Shown here: positions 15,583 to 23,500 of the stretch, in pieces
Layout of the letters: each line of letters opens with the position of its first letter
Numbering within the stretch: position 1 is the first letter of the stretch
Assembly (NCBI RefSeq): GCF_003944765.1
Contig: NZ_RWIU01000004.1
Location: forward strand, 372,001-436,000
DNA from: Hymenobacter perfusus
GTDB taxonomy: Bacteria; Bacteroidota; Bacteroidia; Cytophagales; Hymenobacteraceae
Reading direction: 5' to 3'
DNA length: 64,000 bases
Translations under genes and position numbers: made by a program
Notes under the pieces: model-generated
Told to the model about the DNA's origin: nothing
Seen by the model: the letters and a program-made list of their open reading frames with translations, nothing else
The model's database searches: none

Positions 15583-16599
15583 TTAGTGTGCCTTCTGTGC
15601 TGCCCGCAGCACCAGTTCGGCATTCATGGCCGGGTCGCAGGTGTCGGAGGCTACGGGAATAATGCGTCGGCCCTCAAGGCCGTGGCTGTACGTACGGTCA
15701 TAATAGTCGAGCACTAGGCTTACCATTTTCTCCATATCGTCTTCCCCGATGGCTGCCAACGCTTCCTTCGTAACCAAACCGCCCAGCCGCTTCCGGATGC
15801 GCAGAATGGAAGTGGCCAGCGCGGCCGGGTCGTGGCGGCCATATTCCTCAGCCAGCTTACGCACACGCTGTTCGCGGGGTACTTCCAGCAGCAGCAGCGG
15901 CGCGGTGCGCATCTGCTCAAACAGCGGCGCCGGCAAATGCACCGGCCCGATAGTCCGGCTTTCATCTTCCACCCAAATAGTAGCGTCAGAGGCGAATCCG
16001 GTTAGTTCAGCGGCCAGATCATTCTCAAACTGCTCCTGCGTGGGCGAGGCCGGCTGGCCGATGCTGCCAAAAGCAGAGCCCTTATGGTTCGCTAACCCTT
16101 CGAGGTCGAGGACGGATTGCTGCCGGGCGGCAAGGGCATGCAGCACGTCGGTTTTGCCGGAGCCCGTGAGGCCGCCCAACACCCACAGGGCGCGGGGCCG
16201 GGCAAATTCAGCCAACGCCCACCGGCGGTAGTCCTTATAGCCCTTGTCGAGCAACTCTACCTGAAAACCGGCCAGTTCGAGTAGCCAAAGCACTGCGCCG
16301 GAGCGCATACCGCCCCGCCAGCAATGCACCCGAACCCGCCTGTTCGGGGCCAGCTTCTGGGCCAGTTTCACCAGCAGGCTCATTTTCGGCCCGAAGAAAT
16401 CCAGCCCCAGCAGTACCGCTTTGTCCTGGCTCATCTGCTTGTAGGTGGTTCCGATGCGGGCGCGCTCCTCATCTGAAAACAGCGGAAAGCTTACGGCCCC
16501 GGGCACATGGCCCTGCGCGTACTCAATGGGTGCCCGCACATCCAGAATGGGCACTTCGGCAGCACCCTGCAGAAAATCAGAAAGCGGAAGACGCGGCAC
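15583..16599 (-). CDS. mnmH: tRNA 2-selenouridine synthase
   Basis: MnmH (SelU, YbbB) replaces sulfur with selenium at wobble 2-thiouridine of Lys, Glu and Gln tRNAs, using selenophosphate from SelD. The protein is 338 aa. Residues about 1-125 are a rhodanese domain with the active-site loop VHCWRGGMRSG (Cys 93). Residues about 135-330 are a P-loop domain with GLTGSGKT at 143-150, which grips the geranylated or thiolated tRNA intermediate. Both domains are complete. It is upstream of VOC and selD on the same strand, so donor and user of selenophosphate are genetically linked. No selA, selB or selC is seen in the window. Confidence 0.94.
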   Translation of the reverse strand: MPRLPLSDFLQGAAEVPILDVRAPIEYAQGHVPGAVSFPLFSDEERARIGTTYKQMSQDKAVLLGLDFFGPKMSLLVKLAQKLAPNRRVRVHCWRGGMRSGAVLWLLELAGFQVELLDKGYKDYRRWALAEFARPRALWVLGGLTGSGKTDVLHALAARQQSVLDLEGLANHKGSAFGSIGQPASPTQEQFENDLAAELTGFASDATIWVEDESRTIGPVHLPAPLFEQMRTAPLLLLEVPREQRVRKLAEEYGRHDPAALATSILRIRKRLGGLVTKEALAAIGEDDMEKMVSLVLDYYDRTYSHGLEGRRIIPVASDTCDPAMNAELVLRAAQKAH

Positions 16600-16608
16600 G
16601 GGCAGGGA

Positions 16609-16735
16609 ATAGTGAGTGATGAAATGGTGAGTAGTGAAATAGTGAGTAGTGAAATAGTGAGTTTGATGTTTTGATGGCGCATTTGGCGCAAGTAGAACGT
16701 CACCCTCACCCTTTCACCACTTACCATCTCACTTA
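16609..16735. repeat. 15-bp tandem repeat with downstream inverted partner
   Basis: Units of ATAGTGAGTAGTGAA (15 bp, about 3.6 copies with small changes) run from 16609 to 16662. At 16702-16735 the complementary-looking CTCACCCTTTCACC, ACTTACC, ATCTCACTT follows, so the region can fold back imperfectly. It occupies the gap between pdxJ and mnmH. Similar GTGATTTAGTGA material is found at 49250-49317. Confidence 0.55.
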
Positions 16736-17442
16736 AGCTGTCGGCGGTAGAGCTGGATGGTGTTTTCCAAGCCCAGGTACAGCGCGTCGCAGATGAGGGC
16801 GTGGCCGATGCTGACTTCCTGCAGACCCGGCAGCTGCTGGTGCATGTACGCCAGGTTATCCAGGTCGAGGTCGTGGCCGGCGTTGAGGCCCAGGCCCAGT
16901 TGCTGGGCCAGCAGGCCGGCTTCGCGGTAGGGGCGGAGGGCGGCTTCCGGGCCGGCGTGGTACTGCCGGGCGTACTCCTCAGTATACAGCTCAATCCGGT
17001 CGGTGCCGGTAGTAGCGGCGGCCCGCACCAGCTCCGCCACCGGGTCAAGAAAAATGCTGACGCGGCAGCCGATACGCTTGAGGTCAGCCACTACGTCGCG
17101 CAGATAGTCCTGATGGCGGATGGTATCCCAGCCCGCATTGGAGGTAATAGCGTCGGGCGCGTCGGGCACCAGCGTCACCTGCTCGGGGCGCACCTCGCGC
17201 ACCAGGTCCAGGAAATCGGGGGTAGGGTTGCCCTCCACGTTCAGCTCGGTAGTCACCACGGCTTTCAGGTCGCGCACGTCTTGGTAGCGGATGTGGCGCT
17301 CATCGGGGCGCGGGTGTACCGTAATGCCCTGGGCCCCGAACCGCTCACAGTCGCGGGCCGCCTGTAGCAGGTCGGGGCGGTTGTGGCCGCGGGCGTTCCG
17401 CAGGGTGGCTATTTTGTTGATATTTACGCTGAGCTTGGTCAT
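16729..17442 (-). CDS. pdxJ: Pyridoxine 5'-phosphate synthase
   Basis: PdxJ condenses 3-amino-2-oxopropyl phosphate with 1-deoxyxylulose 5-phosphate to give pyridoxine 5'-phosphate, the last ring-forming step of the DXP-dependent vitamin B6 route. The ATG at 17442 gives [19 protein letters not shown], the usual N-terminus; an in-frame start 12 codons earlier overlaps the promoter. TIM-barrel blocks visible: [59 protein letters not shown] and EVSIGHALI. Length 237 aa, typical. The gene has its own promoter at 17483-17476 and is separated from mnmH by the repeats at 16609. Confidence 0.95.
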   Translation of the reverse strand: MTKLSVNINKIATLRNARGHNRPDLLQAARDCERFGAQGITVHPRPDERHIRYQDVRDLKAVVTTELNVEGNPTPDFLDLVREVRPEQVTLVPDAPDAITSNAGWDTIRHQDYLRDVVADLKRIGCRVSIFLDPVAELVRAAATTGTDRIELYTEEYARQYHAGPEAALRPYREAGLLAQQLGLGLNAGHDLDLDNLAYMHQQLPGLQEVSIGHALICDALYLGLENTIQLYRRQLK

Positions 17443-17475
17443 GTTCAGAAGCGGCGCTGAGGGTGAGTACGTAGT

Positions 17476-17483
17476 CAAAGATA
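17476..17483 (-). promoter_or_regulatory. -7 promoter element for pdxJ
   Basis: TATCTTTG on the minus strand matches TAnnTTTG and lies 33 nt upstream of the ATG at 17442. It decides against the farther in-frame start at 17478, which lies inside it. Confidence 0.55.
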
Positions 17484-17524
17484 CGTAGCCTCAACAGCGC
17501 CGGCCCATTTTAGTTGAAGCAGCT

Positions 17525-18574
17525 ATGGTTGTTCGCCTACCCGTTTTCGCCCGGCCCATGTTGGGATTTAGCCTGCTGCTGCTGGCCGTTATCGGTATTG
17601 AATGGCTGGTAATCCGGCAGCCCGTGTTCACCCGGCAGCCTTTACTACCGGCCGCCGTGAGCTTCGACGTGTTGGTGGGTTTGCCCGTGCTGTTCTACCT
17701 GCTGGTAGTGCGGCCCTACCGGCTGCCGGTAAGCACCGTGGCCGCTGCCTTTACTGCAGCCGTGGCTTTGGGCTACTGGCTGCTGCCGGTCCCGCAGCAG
17801 CAGTACGTCCGCTGGGCGGGACACGCGCTGGGTGGTGTAGAAGTCCTGACAGCTACGTTGCTGTTGCTGAATCTGCGGCGGCTGCAACAGGCGTACCGGG
17901 CGACCTACGCCCCCGAGGTAGCGGAGCGGCTCACGGCGGCTTTCTGGCAGGTATTCGGCCGGCCGCTGGCCCCGCTGGTTTTTGAGCTGCAAGTGTTTTA
18001 CTACGCACTGCTGAGCTGGCGGGCCCGGCCTGTAGCCTCCGCCGGCAGCCGCGTATTCACCAGCTACCAGGAATCTGCCTTTACGGCGTACGTGGGCACG
18101 GTAATGCTGCTGTCGGTGGCAGAGATGGGGGCGCTGCACCTGCTGCTACTGCGCTGGAATCCGCTGGTGGCCGGGGTAGCGCTGGTGCTGCACCTCTACG
18201 GGCTGCTGGTGTTGCTGGCCCACGCCCGGGCCGTGCGGCTGCTGCCAGTACTGCTCACACCCGGGCAGGAGTTGGTCGTGCGCGTGGGGTTCTTCTGGAC
18301 GGTGCGGTTACCGCTCGTCGCTTTGGCGGCAGCGCAACGGCTGCCCGATACGCCCGCGCCGGCTCCCGGGCGGCTGAACCTAGCCCGGCCATTACTCACG
18401 CCGCCCAATGTGCTGCTGGTACTTACCAGTGCGCAGGATATCACGGGGCCGTACGGGCTGCGCCGGGTTGCCCACGAGCTGACGCTCTACGTAGACGACG
18501 CTGCCGGCTTGCTGGCGGCGCTGGCCCTGCCCGAAACCCCGGCCTGCGGCCCCGTATTCGGGAATAAGCCGTAA
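17525..18574 (+). CDS. Polytopic membrane protein of unknown function
   Basis: A 349-aa hydrophobic protein not recognised. About seven hydrophobic segments are visible, among them FSLLLLAVIGIEWLVI (about 15-30), VLVGLPVLFYLLVV, VAAAFTAAVALGYWLLPV, ALGGVEVLTATLLLL, TAYVGTVMLLSVAEMGAL and LVAGVALVLHLYGLLVLLA. The C-terminal third (about 250-349) is less hydrophobic, with LTSAQDITGPYGLRRVAHELTLYVDD, and probably lies in the cytoplasm. Similar Cytophagales proteins are often labelled beta-carotene monooxygenase, which this sequence gives no reason to accept. It is followed after 27 nt by yqeY and divergent from pdxJ. Confidence 0.65.
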   Translation: MVVRLPVFARPMLGFSLLLLAVIGIEWLVIRQPVFTRQPLLPAAVSFDVLVGLPVLFYLLVVRPYRLPVSTVAAAFTAAVALGYWLLPVPQQQYVRWAGHALGGVEVLTATLLLLNLRRLQQAYRATYAPEVAERLTAAFWQVFGRPLAPLVFELQVFYYALLSWRARPVASAGSRVFTSYQESAFTAYVGTVMLLSVAEMGALHLLLLRWNPLVAGVALVLHLYGLLVLLAHARAVRLLPVLLTPGQELVVRVGFFWTVRLPLVALAAAQRLPDTPAPAPGRLNLARPLLTPPNVLLVLTSAQDITGPYGLRRVAHELTLYVDDAAGLLAALALPETPACGPVFGNKP

Positions 18575-18579
18575 TCTTG
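18572..18579 (+). promoter_or_regulatory. Possible -7 element overlapping a stop codon
   Basis: TAATCTTG, one base off TAnnTTTG, uses the TAA stop of the preceding membrane protein gene as its first three bases. It lies 22 nt before the yqeY ATG. Weak on its own. Confidence 0.35.
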
Positions 18580-18601
18580 CACCTTCCTAATCCCCCTTCC
18601 C

Positions 18602-19066
18602 ATGGCTCTGAAAGAAACCATCGACGCCGATATCAAAAAGGCCATGCTGGCCAAAGATAAAGTTCGCCTGACCACTCTGCGCAGCATTAAGTCCCAGATT
18701 CTGCTGGCCGAAACCGCCGAGGGCCAGCACGGCGCGGCCCTCACGCCCGACGCCGAAATCAAGCTTCTGACCAAGCAGGCCAAGCAGCGTCGCGAAGCCG
18801 CCGAAACCTACAACAAGCAGTTCCGATCCGACCTCGAAGAAGTAGAGCTCAATGAGTTGGCCATCATCGAGGAATACCTGCCCCAGCAGCTTTCTGAAGC
18901 CGATCTGGTAGAAAAGCTGGTGGATATCATCCAGCGCGTGGGTGCTGCCGGCCCCTCCGATATGGGCAAGGTGATGGGCGTAGCCGCCCGCGAGCTGGCC
19001 GGCCTAGCCGACGGCCGTCTGATTTCCCAGACCGTCAATAACCTGCTCAACAACACCAATTTGTAA
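18602..19066 (+). CDS. GatB/YqeY domain-containing protein
   Basis: YqeY-type protein of 154 aa, cytoplasmic, all-helical, homologous to the tRNA-binding C-terminal tail of the amidotransferase subunit GatB. Its own role is not settled. Typical features: start MALKETIDADIKKAMLAKDK, the stretch RLTTLRSIKSQILLAE, ELNELAIIEEYLPQQLSE, and the end DMGKVMGVAARELAGLADGR followed by ISQTVNNLL. Length is standard for the family. It is followed by a 19-bp perfect hairpin and cvpA. Confidence 0.93.
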   Translation: MALKETIDADIKKAMLAKDKVRLTTLRSIKSQILLAETAEGQHGAALTPDAEIKLLTKQAKQRREAAETYNKQFRSDLEEVELNELAIIEEYLPQQLSEADLVEKLVDIIQRVGAAGPSDMGKVMGVAARELAGLADGRLISQTVNNLLNNTNL

Positions 19067-19073
19067 GTGTGTA

Positions 19074-19126
19074 AGTGGCAGGGATGGGTGCTACATTACC
19101 TAAATGCAGCACCCATCCCTGCCACT
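19074..19126. repeat. Perfect 19-bp hairpin between yqeY and cvpA
   Basis: Arms 19074-19092 and 19108-19126 are exact complements (AGTGGCAGGGATGGGTGCT) around a 15-nt loop. It begins 8 nt after the yqeY stop and ends 18 nt before the cvpA start. No T-run follows, so it could be an mRNA-stabilising or attenuating structure or a dispersed repeat rather than a terminator. Confidence 0.6.
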
Positions 19127-19144
19127 CGGATAACTCTCTTTCCC

Positions 19145-19666
19145 GTGTCCGCCTTTGATATCTTCCTGCTGATTCCGCTGGGCATTGGGGCCGTGCAGGG
19201 CTACCGGCGCGGACTGTTGCTGGAAGTGGCCTCGTTGCTGGCCTTCGTGCTGGGCGTGGTAGGCGGCTTGGCGTTGCTCAACGATGCCATTCCGCTGGTG
19301 CGGCAGTACGTAGGTGAAGCCTTCGGCCTGCTCCCGCTGGTATCGTTCGGGCTGGTATTCGCGGCCATTGTGTGGGGAGTACATCTGCTGAGTTCCTTCA
19401 TTAAGAAGGCAGTACACCTCACTCCGCTGGGCGTACTGGATAACCTGGGCGGCGCCGCCAGCGGCGTACTCAAGTGGGTGTTGGGGCTGAGCCTGCTGCT
19501 GCACGGTATCGGGCTGGCGGGGCTGCAGGTGATTTCTCCCCAGTTGGTAGCCGGCTCGCAGGTGCTGCCCATCGTGCGCGAAGCCACACCGGTAGCCCTT
19601 CGTCTCGTCAGTTTCGTGCTGCCTTTTGCCGGCACTCTGCTCGACAGGCTGCGGGAAGTATTCTGA
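19145..19666 (+). CDS. CvpA family membrane protein
   Basis: Integral membrane protein of 173 aa with four hydrophobic segments; CvpA family members are linked to colicin V production and envelope stress tolerance. The GTG at 19145 gives MSAFDIFLLIPLGIGAVQGY, the family pattern (FDIxLLxxLxxGxxxGxRRGL) directly at the N-terminus. An ATG farther upstream at 19067 would place the hairpin inside the coding region and is rejected. Blocks: GYRRGLLLEVASLLAFVLGV, VSFGLVFAAIVWGVHLLSSF and LDNLGGAASGVLKWVLGLSL. Role in this organism unknown. Confidence 0.85.
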   Translation: MSAFDIFLLIPLGIGAVQGYRRGLLLEVASLLAFVLGVVGGLALLNDAIPLVRQYVGEAFGLLPLVSFGLVFAAIVWGVHLLSSFIKKAVHLTPLGVLDNLGGAASGVLKWVLGLSLLLHGIGLAGLQVISPQLVAGSQVLPIVREATPVALRLVSFVLPFAGTLLDRLREVF

Positions 19667-19741
19667 TAAACTCAACTGAGTGGCCGGAGAACCTGTTCAG
19701 TTACCGGTTCCGTTACGCTCTTTACTCAGGTATCTTACGGC

Positions 19742-20359
19742 ATGCGCCTGTTACTGCTGGATAACTTTGACTCCTTTACCTATAATCTGCTGGATTATTT
19801 CCGGCAGCTGGGGTGTGAGGTAGAAGTGCGCCGAAACGATGTGCCCGTAACGGAGCTGCAGGAGCTGGCGGTAGACGCTGTGGTATTGTCGCCCGGCCCG
19901 GGTACCCCGGCTAAAGCCGGCAACCTGATGGACGTTATCCAACTGTTTCATACCCGTTTGCCCATGCTGGGCGTGTGTCTGGGGCACCAGGCACTGGGGG
20001 AGTTTTTCGGTGCCCGGACGGTGCGGGGGCAACGGCCAATGCACGGTAAAGTATCGGAAATTGAATGGACGCAGCCCAGTGCCCTGTGGCAGCTGACGCC
20101 CGCCCGCATGCCCGTTACCCGCTACCATTCCCTTATACTACCGCACCTGCCGGCTACGTTGGAAGCCCTGGCTTTTACCACCGACGACGCCCATGAAATT
20201 ATGGCCCTGCGCCACCGTACGCTGCCTTTGCATGGCGTACAGTTTCACCCCGAAGCCATCCTGACGCCTCACGGCTTGGCACTACTCGGCAATTGGGTCA
20301 AGAGTTGTATCATTGCACATACCGCCCCTGCGGCCCCGGCCGGGCGGGTTATTTCCTAG
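19742..20359 (+). CDS. pabA: Aminodeoxychorismate/anthranilate synthase glutamine amidotransferase subunit
   Basis: Class I glutamine amidotransferase of 205 aa (PabA/TrpG). It releases ammonia from glutamine for chorismate amination in folate (or tryptophan) synthesis. The N-terminus LLLDNFDSFTYNLLDYFRQL, the oxyanion block LSPGPGTPAKAGN, the nucleophile loop LGVCLGHQALGE with Cys 79, and VQFHPEAI with His 169 and Glu 171 complete the catalytic triad. The chorismate-binding large subunit (PabB or TrpE) is not adjacent, so PabA versus TrpG is open; I lean to PabA because no trp genes are nearby. It is 5 nt from the next gene, so the two are one operon. Confidence 0.88.
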   Translation: MRLLLLDNFDSFTYNLLDYFRQLGCEVEVRRNDVPVTELQELAVDAVVLSPGPGTPAKAGNLMDVIQLFHTRLPMLGVCLGHQALGEFFGARTVRGQRPMHGKVSEIEWTQPSALWQLTPARMPVTRYHSLILPHLPATLEALAFTTDDAHEIMALRHRTLPLHGVQFHPEAILTPHGLALLGNWVKSCIIAHTAPAAPAGRVIS

Positions 20360-20364
20360 AGAAG

Positions 20365-21141
20365 ATGGAATTGCAGATCAAGGAAAAAAACGAGTTTCAG
20401 TACGTTGATGAAGGTGCCGGTGAGGTGCTGCTGCTGCTGCATGGCCTGTTCGGGGCCCTCAGTAACTGGGAAGACGTAGTGGAGGAATTCAGCCCGCGCT
20501 ACCGCGTAATCATTCCGCTGCTTCCCATTTATGAAATGCCGCTGCTGAAGGCCGGTGTTCCGGGCCTGGTGAGCTTTGTGGAAGATTTTCTGGCAGCAAT
20601 TGGCCTCACGCAACCATGTACCGTACTCGGCAACTCCCTGGGTGGTCATATTGCCCTGGTGTACACGCTCCAGAACCCCGCGCGGGTAAGCCGGCTGATA
20701 CTCACTGGCAGCAGCGGCCTGTTTGAGGACGGTATGGGCGGCTCTTTCCCCAAGCGCGGCAACTACGGATTTGTGCAGGAGCGGGTGGCCTACACGTTCT
20801 ACGACCCGGCGGTGGCCACGCGCGAGCTGGTAGATGAGGTATTTAATGTGACCAACTCCAATGCCAAATGTCTGCGTATCATTAGTATAGCCCGGTCGGC
20901 CCAGCGGCATAATCTGGCCAAGGACCTGCACCGCATCAAGGTGCCGGCGCTGCTGGTCTGGGGGCTCAACGATACCATTACGCCCCCCGTGGTAGCTCAT
21001 GAGTTTCACCGGTTGCTGCCAGCCGCTGAGCTACGCTTCCTCGACCACTGCGGCCACGCTCCCATGATGGAGCGGCCCCGGGAGTTCAACCAGCTGCTGT
21101 TGAGCTTTCTGGAGCGTACCAGCGCGGCAGTTGCCCGGTAA
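20365..21141 (+). CDS. Alpha/beta hydrolase
   Basis: Cytoplasmic alpha/beta-fold hydrolase of 258 aa. The ATG at 20365 is 5 nt after the pabA stop; earlier in-frame codons would overlap pabA and encode no conserved residues. Oxyanion loop LLLHGLFGALSNW at about 23-35, nucleophile elbow LGNSLGG with Ser 91, acid loop VWGLNDTITPP, and His in LDHCGHAPMMERP. GNSLGG rather than GHSMGG, and the GLFED-type cap, resemble meta-cleavage-product hydrolase relatives, but no substrate can be named. The tight link to pabA suggests shared expression only. Confidence 0.86.
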   Translation: MELQIKEKNEFQYVDEGAGEVLLLLHGLFGALSNWEDVVEEFSPRYRVIIPLLPIYEMPLLKAGVPGLVSFVEDFLAAIGLTQPCTVLGNSLGGHIALVYTLQNPARVSRLILTGSSGLFEDGMGGSFPKRGNYGFVQERVAYTFYDPAVATRELVDEVFNVTNSNAKCLRIISIARSAQRHNLAKDLHRIKVPALLVWGLNDTITPPVVAHEFHRLLPAAELRFLDHCGHAPMMERPREFNQLLLSFLERTSAAVAR

Positions 21142-21300
21142 TGGAGGTCTTTCATCGGCCGGGTGCAACTATTCATCCGGTACTCCCACTCTTTTAGCCG
21201 CCGATGCACGTAGGTATGTAGTGAAAAACCTTCCTTTGGGTAAAACGCTTATACTGCCCCGCCGCCCTGCTTCCCGTTTCGCCTAACTGCCTATTCTCCG

Positions 21301-21978
21301 ATGAATTCTATCCTCGCCGAAGATTTATTGAACCAGATGATTCCGCCCCTGAAGGTGACGGATTCGACGGAGAAGGCTGCCCGCTGGCTGGAAGAGTTCC
21401 ACGTTGGCCAGTTGCCCGTGCTCGATAACCGCCAGTATAAGGGCCTCGTGACCGAATCAGATTTGATTGATCGGGAAGGAGCCGAGTGTGATCTGGGCAG
21501 CCTGCCGCTCAACTACGGCGAGGTGCATGTGCAGCATGATCAGCATTTCTACAACATTATTGAGCTGGCCGTCCAGAATAAAATTCAGCTGGTACCCGTG
21601 CTCGATGCGCAGCATGAGTACATGGGTGTGGTGACGGTGAGTGATACGCTGGCAGCCTTTGGCAAAGTACCCGTTGCTACCAGTCAGCAGGGAATTATTG
21701 TGCTGGCCATGGAGGAGCGTGACTATTCGCTCACCCAGATCAGCCGCTACGTGGAGGAAAACAACGCGAAGATCATGAGTGCCCACGTCGCGCAGGACGA
21801 GCATGACCCTTTCCGCATCCGGCTGACGCTGAAGCTTAACACGCCCAATATTACCCGCATTATTGCCACGTTGGAGCGTTTCGGCTATTCCATCACGGCG
21901 CAGTTCAGTGGCACCGGCGAAGTAACCGAGGATGAGCAGGAGCGCTACGACGCCCTGTTGCGCTACCTTAACATCTAG
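21301..21978 (+). CDS. CBS domain protein
   Basis: Cytoplasmic protein of 225 aa with two CBS motifs (about residues 8-60 and 72-122; ending VLDNRQYKGLVTESDL and VLDAQHEYMGVVTVSD) and a C-terminal ACT-like half (about 128-210, GIIVLAMEERDYSLTQISRY). CBS pairs usually bind adenine nucleotides and regulate a partner. It starts the Bacteroidetes envelope cluster followed 14 nt later by an Omp85-like gene and then NAD kinase, an arrangement I recall from many Bacteroidetes. The target of regulation is unknown. The 21142-21300 gap shows nothing recognisable beyond possible promoter DNA. Confidence 0.88.
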   Translation: MNSILAEDLLNQMIPPLKVTDSTEKAARWLEEFHVGQLPVLDNRQYKGLVTESDLIDREGAECDLGSLPLNYGEVHVQHDQHFYNIIELAVQNKIQLVPVLDAQHEYMGVVTVSDTLAAFGKVPVATSQQGIIVLAMEERDYSLTQISRYVEENNAKIMSAHVAQDEHDPFRIRLTLKLNTPNITRIIATLERFGYSITAQFSGTGEVTEDEQERYDALLRYLNI

Positions 21979-21992
21979 CGCGGGGAGGGGAG

Positions 21993-23462
21993 GTGCTGTT
22001 ATTTCTCTTGCTGCTGATGCGCGGTCTGTTTCCGGTGGCATCCTCCTATCCGGCCACGGCCGTTCCTGCCGCAACCACCGCGTTTCTCCCCGATTCCCTC
22101 CGCCGGTCCGCCACCGACAGTCTGGTGCAGGCACAATGCTCCGGTTATCCTGTTTTCCGGGTCGGCCGTGTGCTGTTCGTCGGTAATAAAGTAACCAAGG
22201 AGCCGGTGTTGCGCGCCGAGCTGGATTTTCAGGAAGGTGACACCCTGACGGCCGCCACCTTGAGTAGCCGCTTGGAAGTCAACCGCCGCCGCCTCTTCAA
22301 TCTGCAACTGTTCCATCAGGTGCTGGTGCAGGCCGTATGCCGTGATGGAGAACTGACCATCCTCTACAGCATGCAGGAACGGTGGTATACCTTCCCCATT
22401 CCTATCTTCTCCCTGGCCGATCGAAATTTTCGCTCCTGGCTCGACCGTTCTGACCGGTGGAAACGGGTGGACTATGGTCTCCATGTGGTTAGGCGCAACT
22501 TCCGCGGGCGCAACGAGCAGTTGCTGGGCAACCTGCAGCTGGGCTTTAACCGGAAATACGAGCTGTTCTATGAGGCCCCCGGCTATGGCCGCCGCCGCCG
22601 CATCGGGTTCGGGGCCGGCTACTCCTACTACCGCAGTCATGCCCTTGACTATGCCACCGTCGGCGACAGGCTTCGCAACCTGCGCCAAGAGGATGCCTTT
22701 CCCATTGAGCGGCAGTACGCTACCCTTGGTCTGCGTTGGCGCCGGACGGTACAGCACCTTACGGCCCTGGATGTGGCCTACCACCACGAGCGGGTTTCTG
22801 ATTCGGTACTTTATTACAACTCAGGTTACTTTCTGAACGGCCCGCGCCGGGAGTACGTGGATATCAGCCTGATCAGCACGCTCAACCAGCGCAATACCTT
22901 TGCCTACCCGCTTACCGGGCAATATGCCCAAGTGAGCCTCATCTACCGGGCGTTTCTGGACAACCGCAGCCCGAACAGCTTCACGTTACGCGGCCGTTAT
23001 GCCCGCTACGTGGCATTAGGCGGCCCTTTTTACTATACTATTGGGGCCGTAGGGCAAATGCGCGTTGCTGAAAGGCTGGCTTATCCCGATAACCGTGCCT
23101 TTGGCTACGACCTGCTGGTACGCGGCTATGATGCCTACGCAATAGAAGGCCGCCACCTAGGCCTGTTGCAGCAAGGCCTCACGTATCGGTTACTCGATGT
23201 GGGCAAGATGCAGATTGGTGGCCTGCAGAGCACCCGTTTCAATAGTATTCCGCTGGTGTTTTATTTAAATACCTTTGTCGATGTGGGCTACGTTCGGCAA
23301 CGTGCCGTATTACCGGTCAACCGATTGCCTAACCGGCTTCTAGCTTCAGCCGGGGTGGCCCTGCACCTCGCCACGTACTACGATTGGGTATTTACCCTGG
23401 AATATACCCGCAACCGCGAGCAGCAGGGTGGCTTTTTTTTCCGTACCCAGTTTCCCATCTGA
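21993..23462 (+). CDS. Omp85-like outer membrane protein with one POTRA domain
   Basis: Outer-membrane protein of 489 aa. The GTG at 21993 follows GGAGGGGAGG and opens a signal peptide (LLFLLLLMRGLFPVASSYPA); an ATG at 22017 is an alternative. Residues about 50-130 form a single POTRA-like domain (FRVGRVLFVGNKVTKEPVLR). The rest is a barrel with alternating aromatic strands, the sequence RNTFAYPLTGQYAQVSL, the Omp85-like LVRGYDAYAIEG near 375, and a terminal FRTQFPI ending in a hydrophobic strand. It is shorter than BamA (27116-29647), so a TamA- or TpsB-like secretory role is possible but unproven. Conserved neighbour of NAD kinase and the CBS gene. Confidence 0.82.
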   Translation: MLLFLLLLMRGLFPVASSYPATAVPAATTAFLPDSLRRSATDSLVQAQCSGYPVFRVGRVLFVGNKVTKEPVLRAELDFQEGDTLTAATLSSRLEVNRRRLFNLQLFHQVLVQAVCRDGELTILYSMQERWYTFPIPIFSLADRNFRSWLDRSDRWKRVDYGLHVVRRNFRGRNEQLLGNLQLGFNRKYELFYEAPGYGRRRRIGFGAGYSYYRSHALDYATVGDRLRNLRQEDAFPIERQYATLGLRWRRTVQHLTALDVAYHHERVSDSVLYYNSGYFLNGPRREYVDISLISTLNQRNTFAYPLTGQYAQVSLIYRAFLDNRSPNSFTLRGRYARYVALGGPFYYTIGAVGQMRVAERLAYPDNRAFGYDLLVRGYDAYAIEGRHLGLLQQGLTYRLLDVGKMQIGGLQSTRFNSIPLVFYLNTFVDVGYVRQRAVLPVNRLPNRLLASAGVALHLATYYDWVFTLEYTRNREQQGGFFFRTQFPI

Positions 23463-23500
23463 CCCCTCTTGTCCGGCTCTGGCTGGGTTATGTTTTTGTT

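Noticed and set aside
16609..16662. Possible CRISPR-like tandem array
   Set aside because: Contiguous 15-bp tandem units without spacers, so a simple tandem repeat.
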